Shown here piece after piece: positions 53,401 to 61,056 of a DNA stretch of 64,000 nt. Both the position numbers and the translations under genes were made by a program. The number at the start of each line of letters is the position of its first letter. Positions within the stretch are counted from its first letter, which is position 1. The stretch is from Nostoc sp. UHCC 0870 (GTDB taxonomy: Bacteria; Cyanobacteriota; Cyanobacteriia; Cyanobacteriales; Nostocaceae). Location: positions 5,495,141 through 5,559,140 of the forward strand of contig NZ_CP091913.1 of NCBI RefSeq assembly GCF_022063185.1, in the 5' to 3' direction. Below the pieces are notes generated by a model that made no database searches, was not told the origin of the DNA, and saw only the letters and a list, made by a program, of their open reading frames with translations.

Positions 53401-53415
53401 GAAGTAAATTTGTAA
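50401..53415 (+). CDS. Type I secretion ABC transporter with cyclic-nucleotide-like and C39-like domains
   Basis: 1004 residues. Residues about 20-135 form a cNMP-binding-like beta barrel (IPERLTIIYEGQVRLLG, PGEIIGEIGLL). Residues about 160-230 resemble a short regulatory domain, then a C39-peptidase-like domain (about 295-420) whose catalytic Cys region reads STFACFQMLTKHL, with no conserved Cys-Gly, so it is peptidase-dead as in HlyB. Six membrane helices (about 440-720) and an ABC ATPase with Walker A GQSGSGKST (about 796), signature LSGGQRQR (about 901) and LVLDEATSAL follow. It likely exports leaderless RTX-type proteins such as the giant phosphatase upstream. The HlyD-like gene follows 22 bp downstream. 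Confidence 0.92.
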   Translation: MTYIKNAFQEFFLTLQGFDQLPTTEINNLLDRLQPFRYRIGQKIIGKEIIPERLTIIYEGQVRLLGFDPQTQVPHTLKLMQPGEIIGEIGLLRQVGCETAIASTDEMIGLTLDANDYLRLLSTYPAFANARQNLSHVSEVFDVLGSQVANQANVVTNLDRIAEQAWQRAKIHYLDPGRNYFHQLEKDSIWFISGGGHINEFPVGSRLEPKDGQETIIVRGEIPARLLGLAPSDLSFLNSSSHESQLAISTSQANISETLDIPYASEENYPQTNNSSANSKPTRQKFPFFGGKGELNSTFACFQMLTKHLQIPFRREVVRRLLSEQIKRQGTISFPTCAYLGELIGLKANLVDVPATAISRLPTPALVRYGDGFAVLYAADAHQVVLGVPSQGMVRCKPAQIVEHLEAVENSFPPQIRVLLLTHTKETPKERFGLRWFLPYLSRYKRVLIEVFVASFFVQLAQLANPLVIQLIIDKVVVQNSISTLNILGTLLLVVGIFEAVLTTLRTYLFVDTTNRIDMGLGSQIIDHLLRLPLRYFEKRPVGELSTRINELENIRQFLTGTALTVGLDAVFSVVYIIVMLFYSWQLTLVGLGTIPIFIVITLIASPTVSRQLRTKAERNASTQSYLVEVMSGIQTVKAQNIELRSRFSWQEKYARYVAAGFKTVVTSTLANSTGDFLNKLSSLLVLWVGASLVLQGELTLGELIAFRIISGYVTGPILRLARLWQSFQETALSLERLSDIVDTPQEAEIDRYNIPLPEIQGSVKYENVSFRFANSGPLQLSKVNLEIPQGKFIGIVGQSGSGKSTMMKLLLRLYDVESGRILIDGYDIAKVELYSLRRQVGVVPQETLLFDGTVQENIALTNPDATTEEIIEAAKVAAAHEFIMSLPNGYNTRVGERGTGLSGGQRQRIAIARSVLQRPKLLVLDEATSALDYPTERQVCLNLANAFQGSTVFFITHRLNTVSHADAIVVMDAGKIIEQGSHQELMAAKGHYSYLYQQQEVNL

Positions 53416-53437
53416 TAATCCCCCATTTTAAAATACT

Positions 53438-55009
53438 ATGACTCAACTTAGACCTAATAACGGTAACGGCAAACAGGATCAAGCGATCGCAGTCGATGCT
53501 CAAGTTCTCTCATCGCCCCCCAAGGCTAATAATCAAGAATTAATTCAGACCAACAATGAAGAATTTGAGCAATCGGTTGTACTGCGTCAATCTCCTGTGT
53601 GGTCACGCACAATCATGCTTGTCTTAATGGCCTTAGCTTGTTTTGGTATTACTTGGGCATATTTCGCCAAAATTGAACAGGTAGTACCCGCTACTGGCCA
53701 ATTAAAGCCAGAGGGAACAGTGAAAGAAGTACAATCACCAGTTAATGGAGTCGTCAAAGAAGTACATATAAAAGATGGAGAAAAAGTTCTCAAAGGAGAC
53801 TTATTAATAACCTTTGAAACTGTTGCTACCATTGCTCAATTAAATGCTTTAAATAAGATTCGCAGCAATTTAATTCAAGAAAATCAGCTTTATCGTCAAT
53901 TAATGAATTCTACTAGTTCTGGCATTACTTCCGAACTAGCATTTTCTAGAGTTAGATTGCCAAGAGATGCAGAATTTTTATTAAAAAGTCGGGTGGCTTT
54001 AGTTTCAGAAAATGAATTGTTGCGTACTCAATTAAAAAACTCTACTACAGGAATAGGATTAGATCGTGATCAGCAACAACAGCTACAAGTTTCTCAAACA
54101 GAATTAGATACTCGTGTATCTGCCGCACGATTAGAAGTTGCCAAAATCGAAAAACAACTATCCCAAACTGTAGTCAAACTCCAAGATACAGAAGCAAGTT
54201 TAGATATCCAGCAGAAGATTTTAGATAGGCTAAAAATCCTCTCTGAAGAAGGCGGTATTTCCCAGCTACAGTACCTCAATCAACAACAACAGGTACAAAA
54301 CCTTACGGCAGAGATAGAGCAATTAGGGGAAGAAAAAAAACGCCTCCAGTTTGATATAGAAAAAGGAACACAACAAGCCTACAATACTGTTGCAGCTACT
54401 GATAAAACCATTTTAGAAAAGATAGCAGACAACAAAAAGCGCATTGCTGATATTGATAGCCAATTCATGAAAATTGTGCTAAATAACGAGCAAAATTTAG
54501 CAGATATCAACAGTAAACTTTCTCAATCACAGTTAGATTTAAAGTATCAACAATTACGCGCGCCCGTATCAGGAACTATTTTTAATTTACAAGCAAAAAC
54601 TCCTGGTTTTGTAGCTAACTCCACCCAAAAAATCCTAGAAATTGTACCCAATGATAAATTTATTGCTGATGTTTTTATCACCAATAGAGATATTGGTTTT
54701 GTACGTAAAGGGATGAAAGCTGATGTCAGAATTGACTCATTCCCATTCAGCCAATTCGGCGATATTAAAGGGGAGTTAATTGACATAGGATCAGATGCAC
54801 TACCACCAGATCAAAACTATCAATTCTATCGATTCCCTGCCAGAATTCGGTTAGATAAACAATACCTAGATATTAAAGATCAGAAAATTTCTTTGCAATC
54901 AGGTATGTCCCTCAGTGCTAATATAAAAGTCAGAGAAGAACGGACAGTAATGAGTTTGTTTACTGAGATGTTTACTAACCAAGTTGAGAGTTTGAAAGAA
55001 GTACGATGA
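53438..55009 (+). CDS. HlyD-family membrane fusion protein
   Basis: 523 residues. A cytoplasmic tail (1-50), one membrane helix (about 52-73, TIMLVLMALACFGITWAYFA), the first half of the lipoyl domain (SPVNGVVKEVHIKDGEKVLKG), a long coiled coil (about 120-360), the second lipoyl half (LRAPVSGTIFNLQAKTPGFV) and a beta-barrel region to the end. This bridges the inner-membrane ABC pump to the TolC/HgdD outer-membrane channel, which is not in this window. It starts 22 bp after the ABC gene and is in the same operon. Together with the giant RTX-like exoprotein it completes the inner part of a type I secretion system. Confidence 0.92.
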   Translation: MTQLRPNNGNGKQDQAIAVDAQVLSSPPKANNQELIQTNNEEFEQSVVLRQSPVWSRTIMLVLMALACFGITWAYFAKIEQVVPATGQLKPEGTVKEVQSPVNGVVKEVHIKDGEKVLKGDLLITFETVATIAQLNALNKIRSNLIQENQLYRQLMNSTSSGITSELAFSRVRLPRDAEFLLKSRVALVSENELLRTQLKNSTTGIGLDRDQQQQLQVSQTELDTRVSAARLEVAKIEKQLSQTVVKLQDTEASLDIQQKILDRLKILSEEGGISQLQYLNQQQQVQNLTAEIEQLGEEKKRLQFDIEKGTQQAYNTVAATDKTILEKIADNKKRIADIDSQFMKIVLNNEQNLADINSKLSQSQLDLKYQQLRAPVSGTIFNLQAKTPGFVANSTQKILEIVPNDKFIADVFITNRDIGFVRKGMKADVRIDSFPFSQFGDIKGELIDIGSDALPPDQNYQFYRFPARIRLDKQYLDIKDQKISLQSGMSLSANIKVREERTVMSLFTEMFTNQVESLKEVR

Positions 55010-55057
55010 GAGTGCTGAGTGCTGAGTAATGAGTAATGAGTAATGAGTAGTGAGTAT
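55010..55057. repeat. GAGTAAT/GAGTGCT heptamer array, interrupted
   Basis: Tandem heptamers GAGTGCT and GAGTAAT, continued at 55182-55200 (GAGTAATGAGTAATGAG) after the MITE at 55058-55179. The MITE therefore inserted into an existing array. Confidence 0.85.
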
Positions 55058-55179
55058 AGGACTTACGCAACGGGCATATTTTTCTGTAGGGTGCGTGACG
55101 CAGCGAGAATATTTGAACGTAGTCATGAGACTTATAGCGTCACGCACCAACAACCAATTGTGACACTTGCGTAAGTCCT
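55058..55179. repeat. MITE-like element, 122 bp, family A (copy 2, inverted)
   Basis: AGGACTTACGCA/TGCGTAAGTCCT ends; strongly similar to the reverse complement of 2546-2668, including the internal GGTGCGTGACGCTATAAGT stretch. Confidence 0.85.
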
Positions 55180-55337
55180 GGAGTAATGAGTAATGAGCGA
55201 AGTAATGCACTCGGTATAAGCTCTGATATTTGTGGTTGCTTTTGAATTTTGTTAGCGCAGCGTAAAGCCTTCGGCATAGCTTCGCTTAGAGCGAGTCATC
55301 GAGCGTCATTTTCAATTTTGAATTTTGAATTGTTACT

Positions 55338-55832
55338 ATGTATCCCCAACGTATTGAACCAAACCCCGGACAAGAATCAGTATGGGATTATCCCCGTCCT
55401 CCTCGCTTGGAAGACACAAATAAACACATTCAGGTAATTTTTAACGGCGTAGCGATCGCAGACACCCACAACGCCAAACGTGTTTTAGAAACCAGCCATC
55501 CACCCTCCTACTACATCCCCCCGGCGGATATTAAAATGGAACATCTGGTCTTGACACCACAATCTAGCTTTTGTGAGTGGAAGGGACGCGCTGGTTACTA
55601 TACAATCCGCGTCGGGGAGAAAGAAGTGCAGAATGCGGCTTGGTTTTACGCCAGTCCTACACTAGCTTTTGCATCTATCCAAGATCATGTGGCTTTTTAT
55701 GTCCATATGATGGATGTTTGCTATGTAGATGGGGAAAAGGTAGAACCACAACCAGGAAACTTTTATGGTGGTTGGGTAACTAGCGATATTGTTGGGCCGT
55801 TCAAAGGTGGCCCCGGTAGTTGGGGATGGTAA
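55338..55832 (+). CDS. DUF427 family protein
   Basis: 164 residues. DUF427 features: VWDYPRPPRLEDTNKHIQV, the Ala/Asp/Thr turn of GVAIADTHNAKRVLETSHPP, YYIPPADIKMEHL, and the aromatic FCEWKGRAGYYTI, with YVHMMDVCYVDGEKVEP near the end. The family occurs widely in bacteria and in plants, and its function is unknown; one proposal is a nucleotide-sugar-binding fold. Cytosolic. Start: ATG at 55338. Upstream, 55180-55337 is a mix of heptamer and TTTTGAA repeats with no clear promoter; the gene is convergent with the GNAT gene (9 bp between the stops). Confidence 0.85.
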   Translation: MYPQRIEPNPGQESVWDYPRPPRLEDTNKHIQVIFNGVAIADTHNAKRVLETSHPPSYYIPPADIKMEHLVLTPQSSFCEWKGRAGYYTIRVGEKEVQNAAWFYASPTLAFASIQDHVAFYVHMMDVCYVDGEKVEPQPGNFYGGWVTSDIVGPFKGGPGSWGW

Positions 55833-55841
55833 ATTAAAATT

Positions 55842-56330
55842 CTAAATTCGCAATCCCATAATTACTAAATCTCGTTCTACTCCATCTAGTTCTGCAACTT
55901 GGGGTAAATGTCCCCACTTTTCAAATCCTAAAGATTGGAACAGTTTTAAACTTGGTTGATTGTGAGCAAAAATAAACCCCAACAAAGTTTTTAAACCTAA
56001 TTTGGGACTTTCGTGAATTGCTGTAGCTAAAAGTTGCTTTCCTAAACCGCGCTGATGGAAAGGTGGGGCGATATAAACACTAATTTCGGCAGTTGCATGA
56101 TAAGCTGGTCGTCCGTAAAATGATTGGAAACTCAGCCATCCAGCAATTACACCCTCTTGTTCGATGACCCAAAGGGGACGTAAGCCAGGCGATCGCCCCT
56201 GAAACCAAGCCCGGCGGCTTTCTAAAGAAACGGGTTCTAAATCAGCCGTTGCGAGGCGGCTAGGAATCGCCGCATTGTAAATTGCTACTATTGTAGATAA
56301 GTCAGTCTCATTCGCATGACGGATGGTCAT
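55842..56330 (-). CDS. GNAT family N-acetyltransferase
   Basis: 162 residues from the ATG at 56330 (MTIRHANETD). Phosphinothricin-acetyltransferase-like GNAT: IRHANETDLSTIVAIYNAAI, VIAGWLSFQSFYGRPAYHAT, the acetyl-CoA-binding loop HQRGLGKQLL and the FAHNQPSLKLFQSLGFEKWG motif. It acetylates a small-molecule amino group; substrate unknown. The longer frame (MIKIFFKTAVM) was rejected as it precedes the conserved start. Convergent with DUF427. Upstream is an SDR remnant. Confidence 0.88.
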   Translation of the reverse strand: MTIRHANETDLSTIVAIYNAAIPSRLATADLEPVSLESRRAWFQGRSPGLRPLWVIEQEGVIAGWLSFQSFYGRPAYHATAEISVYIAPPFHQRGLGKQLLATAIHESPKLGLKTLLGFIFAHNQPSLKLFQSLGFEKWGHLPQVAELDGVERDLVIMGLRI

Positions 56331-56398
56331 TACTGCCGTTTTGAAGAAGATTTTAATCAAAGATTCAAAAATAATACAGCTTTCATCGCCACAATTCT

Positions 56399-56458
56399 AT
56401 GTTTCCCACCGTAATTATCACGGGTGCTTTTCAAGGGATTGGTAAAGCAATTTGGTTC
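56399..56458 (+). pseudogene. Remnant of a short-chain dehydrogenase N-terminus
   Basis: ATG followed by codons for MFPTVIITGAFQGIGKAIW, the typical beta1-alphaA start of SDR enzymes (TGASxGIG with Ser replaced by Phe). The frame then continues into unrelated AT-rich DNA and stops at about 56525. No further SDR motifs occur in any frame; only the first 19 codons survive. Confidence 0.55.
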
Positions 56459-56610
56459 AGGTACAGTGACTTCAACTGCTTATCGGTTATGACTCCTCTC
56501 TCTAAAGTCCTAATTTTTCAATTTTAGTTGTGATTTAAAGAGAAATAATCTCCACTCTCTTTTACAGCCAAAGGTAGAGTAATATCATATTTTTTCTCCC
56601 TAATATTGGT

Positions 56611-57576
56611 ATGGTAATGAATCTTAATAAAGGATTCTCCATGCCGATTAATATGCCTGAAAATAACCATGAATTACAAGAAAAACAGGAAAAAACAACG
56701 TCTGTAGAATTTGAGTTTTATCAGTTCATCAATAAGTTTAAAATAGGTGTCTGGTTCTTTGGTATCCCATCTTGGCTTTTCGGAATCACGGATAGAAGTA
56801 TGGCGGCCTTTGCTGATGGGTATTTATCACCAACAGAAATATTGCAGATTTTTATAACGTCTTTCTTCTTTTTATTTTGGTTGTATCTAAAACCAGAAGA
56901 TAATTTTGATGAAGATATTAATATCAAGCCATATCAAAGATATTTGTGTCTAACTCAAGGGAATAAGCTTGATTTAAAGAAAAGACACATGATCAGTCAA
57001 GAGTATATTTTGCCTTTTCCTTATCTTTGCCAAATTTATCATCTATTAAATCTGAAACATTTAGAAACCGTTCATAATTTCAGTTTAAATAACTTAAAAG
57101 TTGTGAATGTTAGTGATTTTCGACCAACTAATATTGGTGGAATCATCAAATTTGAAACTCTATTAGATTCTCCTATTAATCCTCTAAAAATTTGGAGACA
57201 ACCTATAGTTGAGGTTGATTTAATATTACATACTCCTCATACTATTGAATTAAGTATTCCAGTTTATAATAACAAAAGAATAATTGTTATATTTTACGTT
57301 TTTCCGTTAACTGACAAAGAACATCGGTTATTTATAGAAATTTATAGTGATCTCAAATGGCCTAAACCAATATTGCAAATACTTTTGCATTTTGCTTCTT
57401 GCTTAACACTGTTTGAAGATTTACCTTATCTGCGTAATTTAGCAGAAATTGATATTGAGCGTTTATTTAAATTAAGTCGGGTATCAAAACAAGCGAATAT
57501 GTTGCTGTTTAAAAGATTTGTGGAATTATATGGCTCAAGTAGAGAAAACATTAAATTAATTGCAGGTAGCGATTGA
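56611..57576 (+). CDS. Two-helix membrane protein, unknown
   Basis: 321 residues (or 311 from the ATG at 56641). Two hydrophobic segments near the N-terminus (about 47-65, KIGVWFFGIPSWLFGI, and 82-100, IFITSFFFLFWLYLKP), then a long hydrophilic part with several Leu-rich helices (e.g. LQILLHFASCLTLFEDLPYL). Lower GC than the neighbours (AT-rich codons such as ATA, TTA, AAT), compatible with transfer or relaxed selection. I recognise no family. Isolated, with a 280-bp region upstream and a repeat-rich region downstream. Confidence 0.55.
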   Translation: MVMNLNKGFSMPINMPENNHELQEKQEKTTSVEFEFYQFINKFKIGVWFFGIPSWLFGITDRSMAAFADGYLSPTEILQIFITSFFFLFWLYLKPEDNFDEDINIKPYQRYLCLTQGNKLDLKKRHMISQEYILPFPYLCQIYHLLNLKHLETVHNFSLNNLKVVNVSDFRPTNIGGIIKFETLLDSPINPLKIWRQPIVEVDLILHTPHTIELSIPVYNNKRIIVIFYVFPLTDKEHRLFIEIYSDLKWPKPILQILLHFASCLTLFEDLPYLRNLAEIDIERLFKLSRVSKQANMLLFKRFVELYGSSRENIKLIAGSD

Positions 57577-57597
57577 ACTGGAGGTTAGGCAAAGGTT

Positions 57598-57619
57598 CGT
57601 AGTCAGGACTGAAGTCCTG
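57598..57619. repeat. Palindromic repeat, AGGACTGAAGTCCT type
   Basis: CGTAGTC plus AGGACT-GA-AGTCCT. Related to 20352-20377 and 27203-27259. The rest of 57577-57887 holds a CTTCCCTTGTAGGGAAGGGG hairpin repeat at 57749-57768 and no supported gene. Confidence 0.6.
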
Positions 57620-57887
57620 ATTGTTCTCAGTACAGCGATAATATAACCTGCGGCGATCGCTATTCCTACTCCAAAGCCAATATATAGTGGTTCTCCGTTG
57701 GGTGTAGCACAGTTTTGACCTCTCTCCAAACCTCTCTACATATTCCCCTTCCCTTGTAGGGAAGGGGTTAGGGGTTAGGTCTGTATTCTATTAAACGGCA
57801 AACCGTTATAATTTGTGCTTTTTTCTCTGTTGAGAAACTGTTATGCTGAGAAAAATCAGTATAATCTCGTAATATTATCGTTAAGTT

Positions 57888-58346
57888 ATGGAAGCAGTAA
57901 CATTAACAGCCGTAGGAACTGCGATCGCTACTATAGTTTTAACTAAGGCTTTAGAAAAAACAGGCGAAAAGCTGGGGGAAGCAGCATTAGAAAAAAGTAA
58001 CGAGTTAATCGCCAAGCTACGCCAGAAAAATAAGCTGCCCTTGTTAGCGAATACGCCAGAGGGAAACGCACAGGAAGCGTTAGATTATGGTAAAGCTGTG
58101 TTGGAGTTGAAAGCAGCAGCCGATACAGATACCGAAATTGCTCAATCAGTACGGGAAGTAGAAGCCACAATCAATCAAGATCAGTCCCAGAGTGCTGAGG
58201 AGATTCAAAAATTAGCCGCAGAAATTCAAGCGCAGCCAGCAATTGTTAATAACTTTGCCAAGTTAGCAGAACGTATCCAAGCGGAAAAAGGGGCAATGGT
58301 TGCCCAACAAATCACAATTCAGGAACAGCACAACACATACAACTGA
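57888..58346 (+). CDS. N-terminal part of STAND NTPase, ended by in-frame TGA
   Basis: 152 residues: a hydrophobic N-terminal helix (AVTLTAVGTAIATIVLTK) followed by amphipathic helices rich in Ala, Glu and Gln. This layout is typical of the effector/adaptor region in front of NB-ARC domains in Nostoc. The TGA at 58344-58346 lies in the same frame as the NB-ARC ORF, and the 23 codons between it and the GTG at 58416 are open and read like a natural linker (LQSPEQERVKSNPEIPQNLP, then LSGVVKFVGR). So this and the next ORF were one gene. Start: ATG at 57888. Confidence 0.7.
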   Translation: MEAVTLTAVGTAIATIVLTKALEKTGEKLGEAALEKSNELIAKLRQKNKLPLLANTPEGNAQEALDYGKAVLELKAAADTDTEIAQSVREVEATINQDQSQSAEEIQKLAAEIQAQPAIVNNFAKLAERIQAEKGAMVAQQITIQEQHNTYN

Positions 58347-58415
58347 CTACAGTCGCCCGAACAGGAACGGGTAAAGTCAAATCCTGAAATACCGCAAAAT
58401 TTACCCCTGAGTGGG

Positions 58416-61004
58416 GTGGTGAAATTTGTGGGACGTGATCAAGAACTGGAAGAACTCGACAAACTATTGCAAGAAAATAACCAAGTGCTGACTGAGCGTA
58501 GTCGAAGTGTAGCCATTGCGGCTATTTTGGGAATGGGTGGACTGGGTAAAACAGAACTCGCCTTGCAATATGCCATGACTCAGCGCGAAAACTACAAAGG
58601 TGGACTGTGCTGGTTACAGGCGAAAGTTGAGGATTTTGGCGTTCAAGTGGTGCGGTTTGCCAGAACTCAGCTTGATTTAAAGCCACCAGAAGAATTTGAT
58701 TTACCTGCACAAGTACAATACTGCTGGCGGTATTGGCGTGAGGGTAATGTGCTGCTGGTGGTGGATGATGTTACAGATTACCAGCAAATCAGACCTTACC
58801 TACAGGGCGCATCTTCTAGATTTAAAGTGTTGATGACTACCCGCAAAAAGTTGGGTGCAGCCATCAAGCAATTACCTTTAGATGTATTACAACCAGATGC
58901 AGCGTTGGAGTTGTTACGGTCTTTGCTGGCAGAAACACCAGGGCGAATTGAGAGAGAATTAGATGTAGCAAAACAGTTGTGTGAATGGCTGGGGTATTTG
59001 CCTTTGGGTTTAGAGTTGGTGGGGCGATATCTGGCGCGGAAACCGGATTTATCCCTATCGAAAATGATGGGGCGATTAAAGGAAAAGCGGCTAGAACAAC
59101 CTGCAACTGTCAACCCAGAAGCAGATATGACAGCACAACGGGGAATAAAAGCCGCCTTTGAGTTGAGTTGGCAGGAATTAGCAGAGGATGATAAGTTATT
59201 AGGCTGTGTACTCAGTTTATTTGCAACCGCACCCATACCCTGGAACTTAGTAGAACAATGCTTAACAGACAAAGATGAGGATGAGTTAGAAGAAATTCGG
59301 GATGATAAATTATTGAATCTGCATCTACTCCAGCGCAAAGGTGAGGGAATCTATCAACTACATCCACTGCTGCGGGAATTTTTCCAATCTAAGTTTACAG
59401 GTTTAGAGCAAGTAGAGGAATTTAGGCGATCGTTTTGTCAGGTAATGGTAGCAGTTGCTAAACAAATTCCTCAGACTCCTACCCTTGAAAAAATTAACGC
59501 TGTTTCCCTTGCCATACCACACATAGCTGAAGTAGCAAACCATCTCATTCAATATATCAGTGATGAAGATTTCATTAAGCCTTTCATTGGCTTAGGTGAC
59601 TTCTATCAAGGACAAGGGTTATATACCCAAGCCGAACCTTGGAATCAACAGTGTTTATCAACAGTACAAAACCGCTTGGGAGACAATCATCCCGATGTCG
59701 CCACCAGCCTCAACAACTTGGCATATCTCTACTATTCCCAAGGAAAGTACGACCAAGCCGAACCCCTGTATCTCCAAGCTTTAGAACTCAGACAACGCCT
59801 GCTGGGAGACAATCATCCCCATGTCGCCACCAGCCTCAACAACTTGGCATATCTCTACTATTCCCAAGGAAAGTATGATCAAGCCGAACCCCTGTATCTC
59901 CAAGCTTTAGAACTCTCTAAACGCCTGCTGGGAGACAATCATCCCCATGTCGCCATCAGCCTCAACAGCTTGGCAAATCTCTACTATTCCCAAGGAAAGT
60001 ACGGCCAAGCCGAACCCCTATATCTCCAAGCTTTAGAACTCGATAAACGCCTGCTGGGAGACAATCATCCCCATGTCGCCATCAGCCTCAACAACTTGGC
60101 ATATCTCTACAATTCCCAAGGAAAGTACGGCCAAGCCGAACCCCTGTATCTCCAAGCTTTAGAACTCTCTAAACGCCTGCTGGGAGACAATCATCCCCAT
60201 GTCGCCATCAGCCTCAACAACTTGGCATTACTCTACAATTCCCAAGGAAAGTACGACCAAGCCGAACCCCTGTATCTCCAAGCTTTAGAACTCTCTAAAC
60301 GCCTGCTGGGAGACAATCATCCCCATGTCGCCACCAGCCTCAACAACTTGGCATTACTCTACAATTCCCAAGGACGGTACGACCAAGCCGAACCCCTGTA
60401 TCTCCAAGCTTTAGAACTCTCTAAACGCCTGCTGGGAGACAATCATCCCCATGTCGCCACCAGCCTCAACAACTTGGCATATCTCTACAATTCCCAAGGA
60501 AAGTACGACCAAGCCGAACCCCTGTATCTCCAAGCTTTAGAACTCAGACAACGCCTGCTGGGAGACAATCATCCCCATGTTGCCCAAAGCCTCAACAACT
60601 TGGCAGGACTCTACAAATCCCAAGGAAAGTACGATCAAGCCGAACCCCTGTTACTCCAAGCTTTAGAACTCTCTAAACGCCTGCTGGGAGACAATCATCC
60701 CGATGTTGCCCAAAGCCTCAACAACTTGGCAGGACTCTACAAATCCCAAGGAAAGTACGATCAAGCCGAACCCCTGTTACTCCAAGCTTTAGAACTCTCT
60801 AAACGCCTGCTGGGAGACAATCATCCCGATGTTGCCACCAGCTTCAACAACTTGGCATATCTCTACTATTCCCAAGGAAAGTACAACCAAACCGAACCCC
60901 TGTTACTCCAAGCTTTAGATATTTTGGAGCGAAGTTTAGGAGCGAATCATCCTAATACTGTGACTTTGCGTGAGAATTTAGCAATTTTACGCGATCATCT
61001 CTAA
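58416..61004 (+). CDS. STAND NTPase (NB-ARC) with kinesin-light-chain TPR repeats, C-terminal part of a split gene
   Basis: 862 residues from GTG at 58416. NB-ARC-like NTPase: KFVGRDQELEELDKLL, Walker A GMGGLGKTELALQYA (about 38-52), Walker B VLLVVDDVTD (about 110), a winged-helix part with LGYLPLGLELVGRYL (about 195), and LHPLLREFF (about 305). Ten 42-residue TPR units (LGDNHPxVAxSLNNLAxLYxSQGKYDQAEPLYLQALELxxRL, split here at each x) follow from 59689. STAND proteins act as signal-sensing switches in immunity or development. Upstream the frame runs to the TGA at 58344; the true protein is probably 57888-61004 with one stop. Readthrough, a nonsense mutation or a sequencing error are possible. 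Confidence 0.88.
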   Translation: MVKFVGRDQELEELDKLLQENNQVLTERSRSVAIAAILGMGGLGKTELALQYAMTQRENYKGGLCWLQAKVEDFGVQVVRFARTQLDLKPPEEFDLPAQVQYCWRYWREGNVLLVVDDVTDYQQIRPYLQGASSRFKVLMTTRKKLGAAIKQLPLDVLQPDAALELLRSLLAETPGRIERELDVAKQLCEWLGYLPLGLELVGRYLARKPDLSLSKMMGRLKEKRLEQPATVNPEADMTAQRGIKAAFELSWQELAEDDKLLGCVLSLFATAPIPWNLVEQCLTDKDEDELEEIRDDKLLNLHLLQRKGEGIYQLHPLLREFFQSKFTGLEQVEEFRRSFCQVMVAVAKQIPQTPTLEKINAVSLAIPHIAEVANHLIQYISDEDFIKPFIGLGDFYQGQGLYTQAEPWNQQCLSTVQNRLGDNHPDVATSLNNLAYLYYSQGKYDQAEPLYLQALELRQRLLGDNHPHVATSLNNLAYLYYSQGKYDQAEPLYLQALELSKRLLGDNHPHVAISLNSLANLYYSQGKYGQAEPLYLQALELDKRLLGDNHPHVAISLNNLAYLYNSQGKYGQAEPLYLQALELSKRLLGDNHPHVAISLNNLALLYNSQGKYDQAEPLYLQALELSKRLLGDNHPHVATSLNNLALLYNSQGRYDQAEPLYLQALELSKRLLGDNHPHVATSLNNLAYLYNSQGKYDQAEPLYLQALELRQRLLGDNHPHVAQSLNNLAGLYKSQGKYDQAEPLLLQALELSKRLLGDNHPDVAQSLNNLAGLYKSQGKYDQAEPLLLQALELSKRLLGDNHPDVATSFNNLAYLYYSQGKYNQTEPLLLQALDILERSLGANHPNTVTLRENLAILRDHL
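59689..60948 (+). repeat. Ten near-identical 126-bp TPR repeats
   Basis: 126-bp units within the STAND gene, differing mostly at the same codons (H/D, T/I/Q, Y/L/G/N, Y/N/K and R/S/D). DNA identity between neighbouring units is very high, implying recent duplication or gene conversion. Unit 10 is more divergent and leads into an 11th half unit. Confidence 0.92.
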
Positions 61005-61056
61005 TGAGAACACGAAAATTTACCTTCCCAACCTCATCACTCTAGCTTTTATCTCC

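Noticed and set aside
57628..57696. Minus-strand peptide reading GEPLYIGFGVGIAIAAGYII
   Set aside because: Looks like a membrane helix but has no start and runs into a palindromic repeat; possibly a remnant, too short to call.
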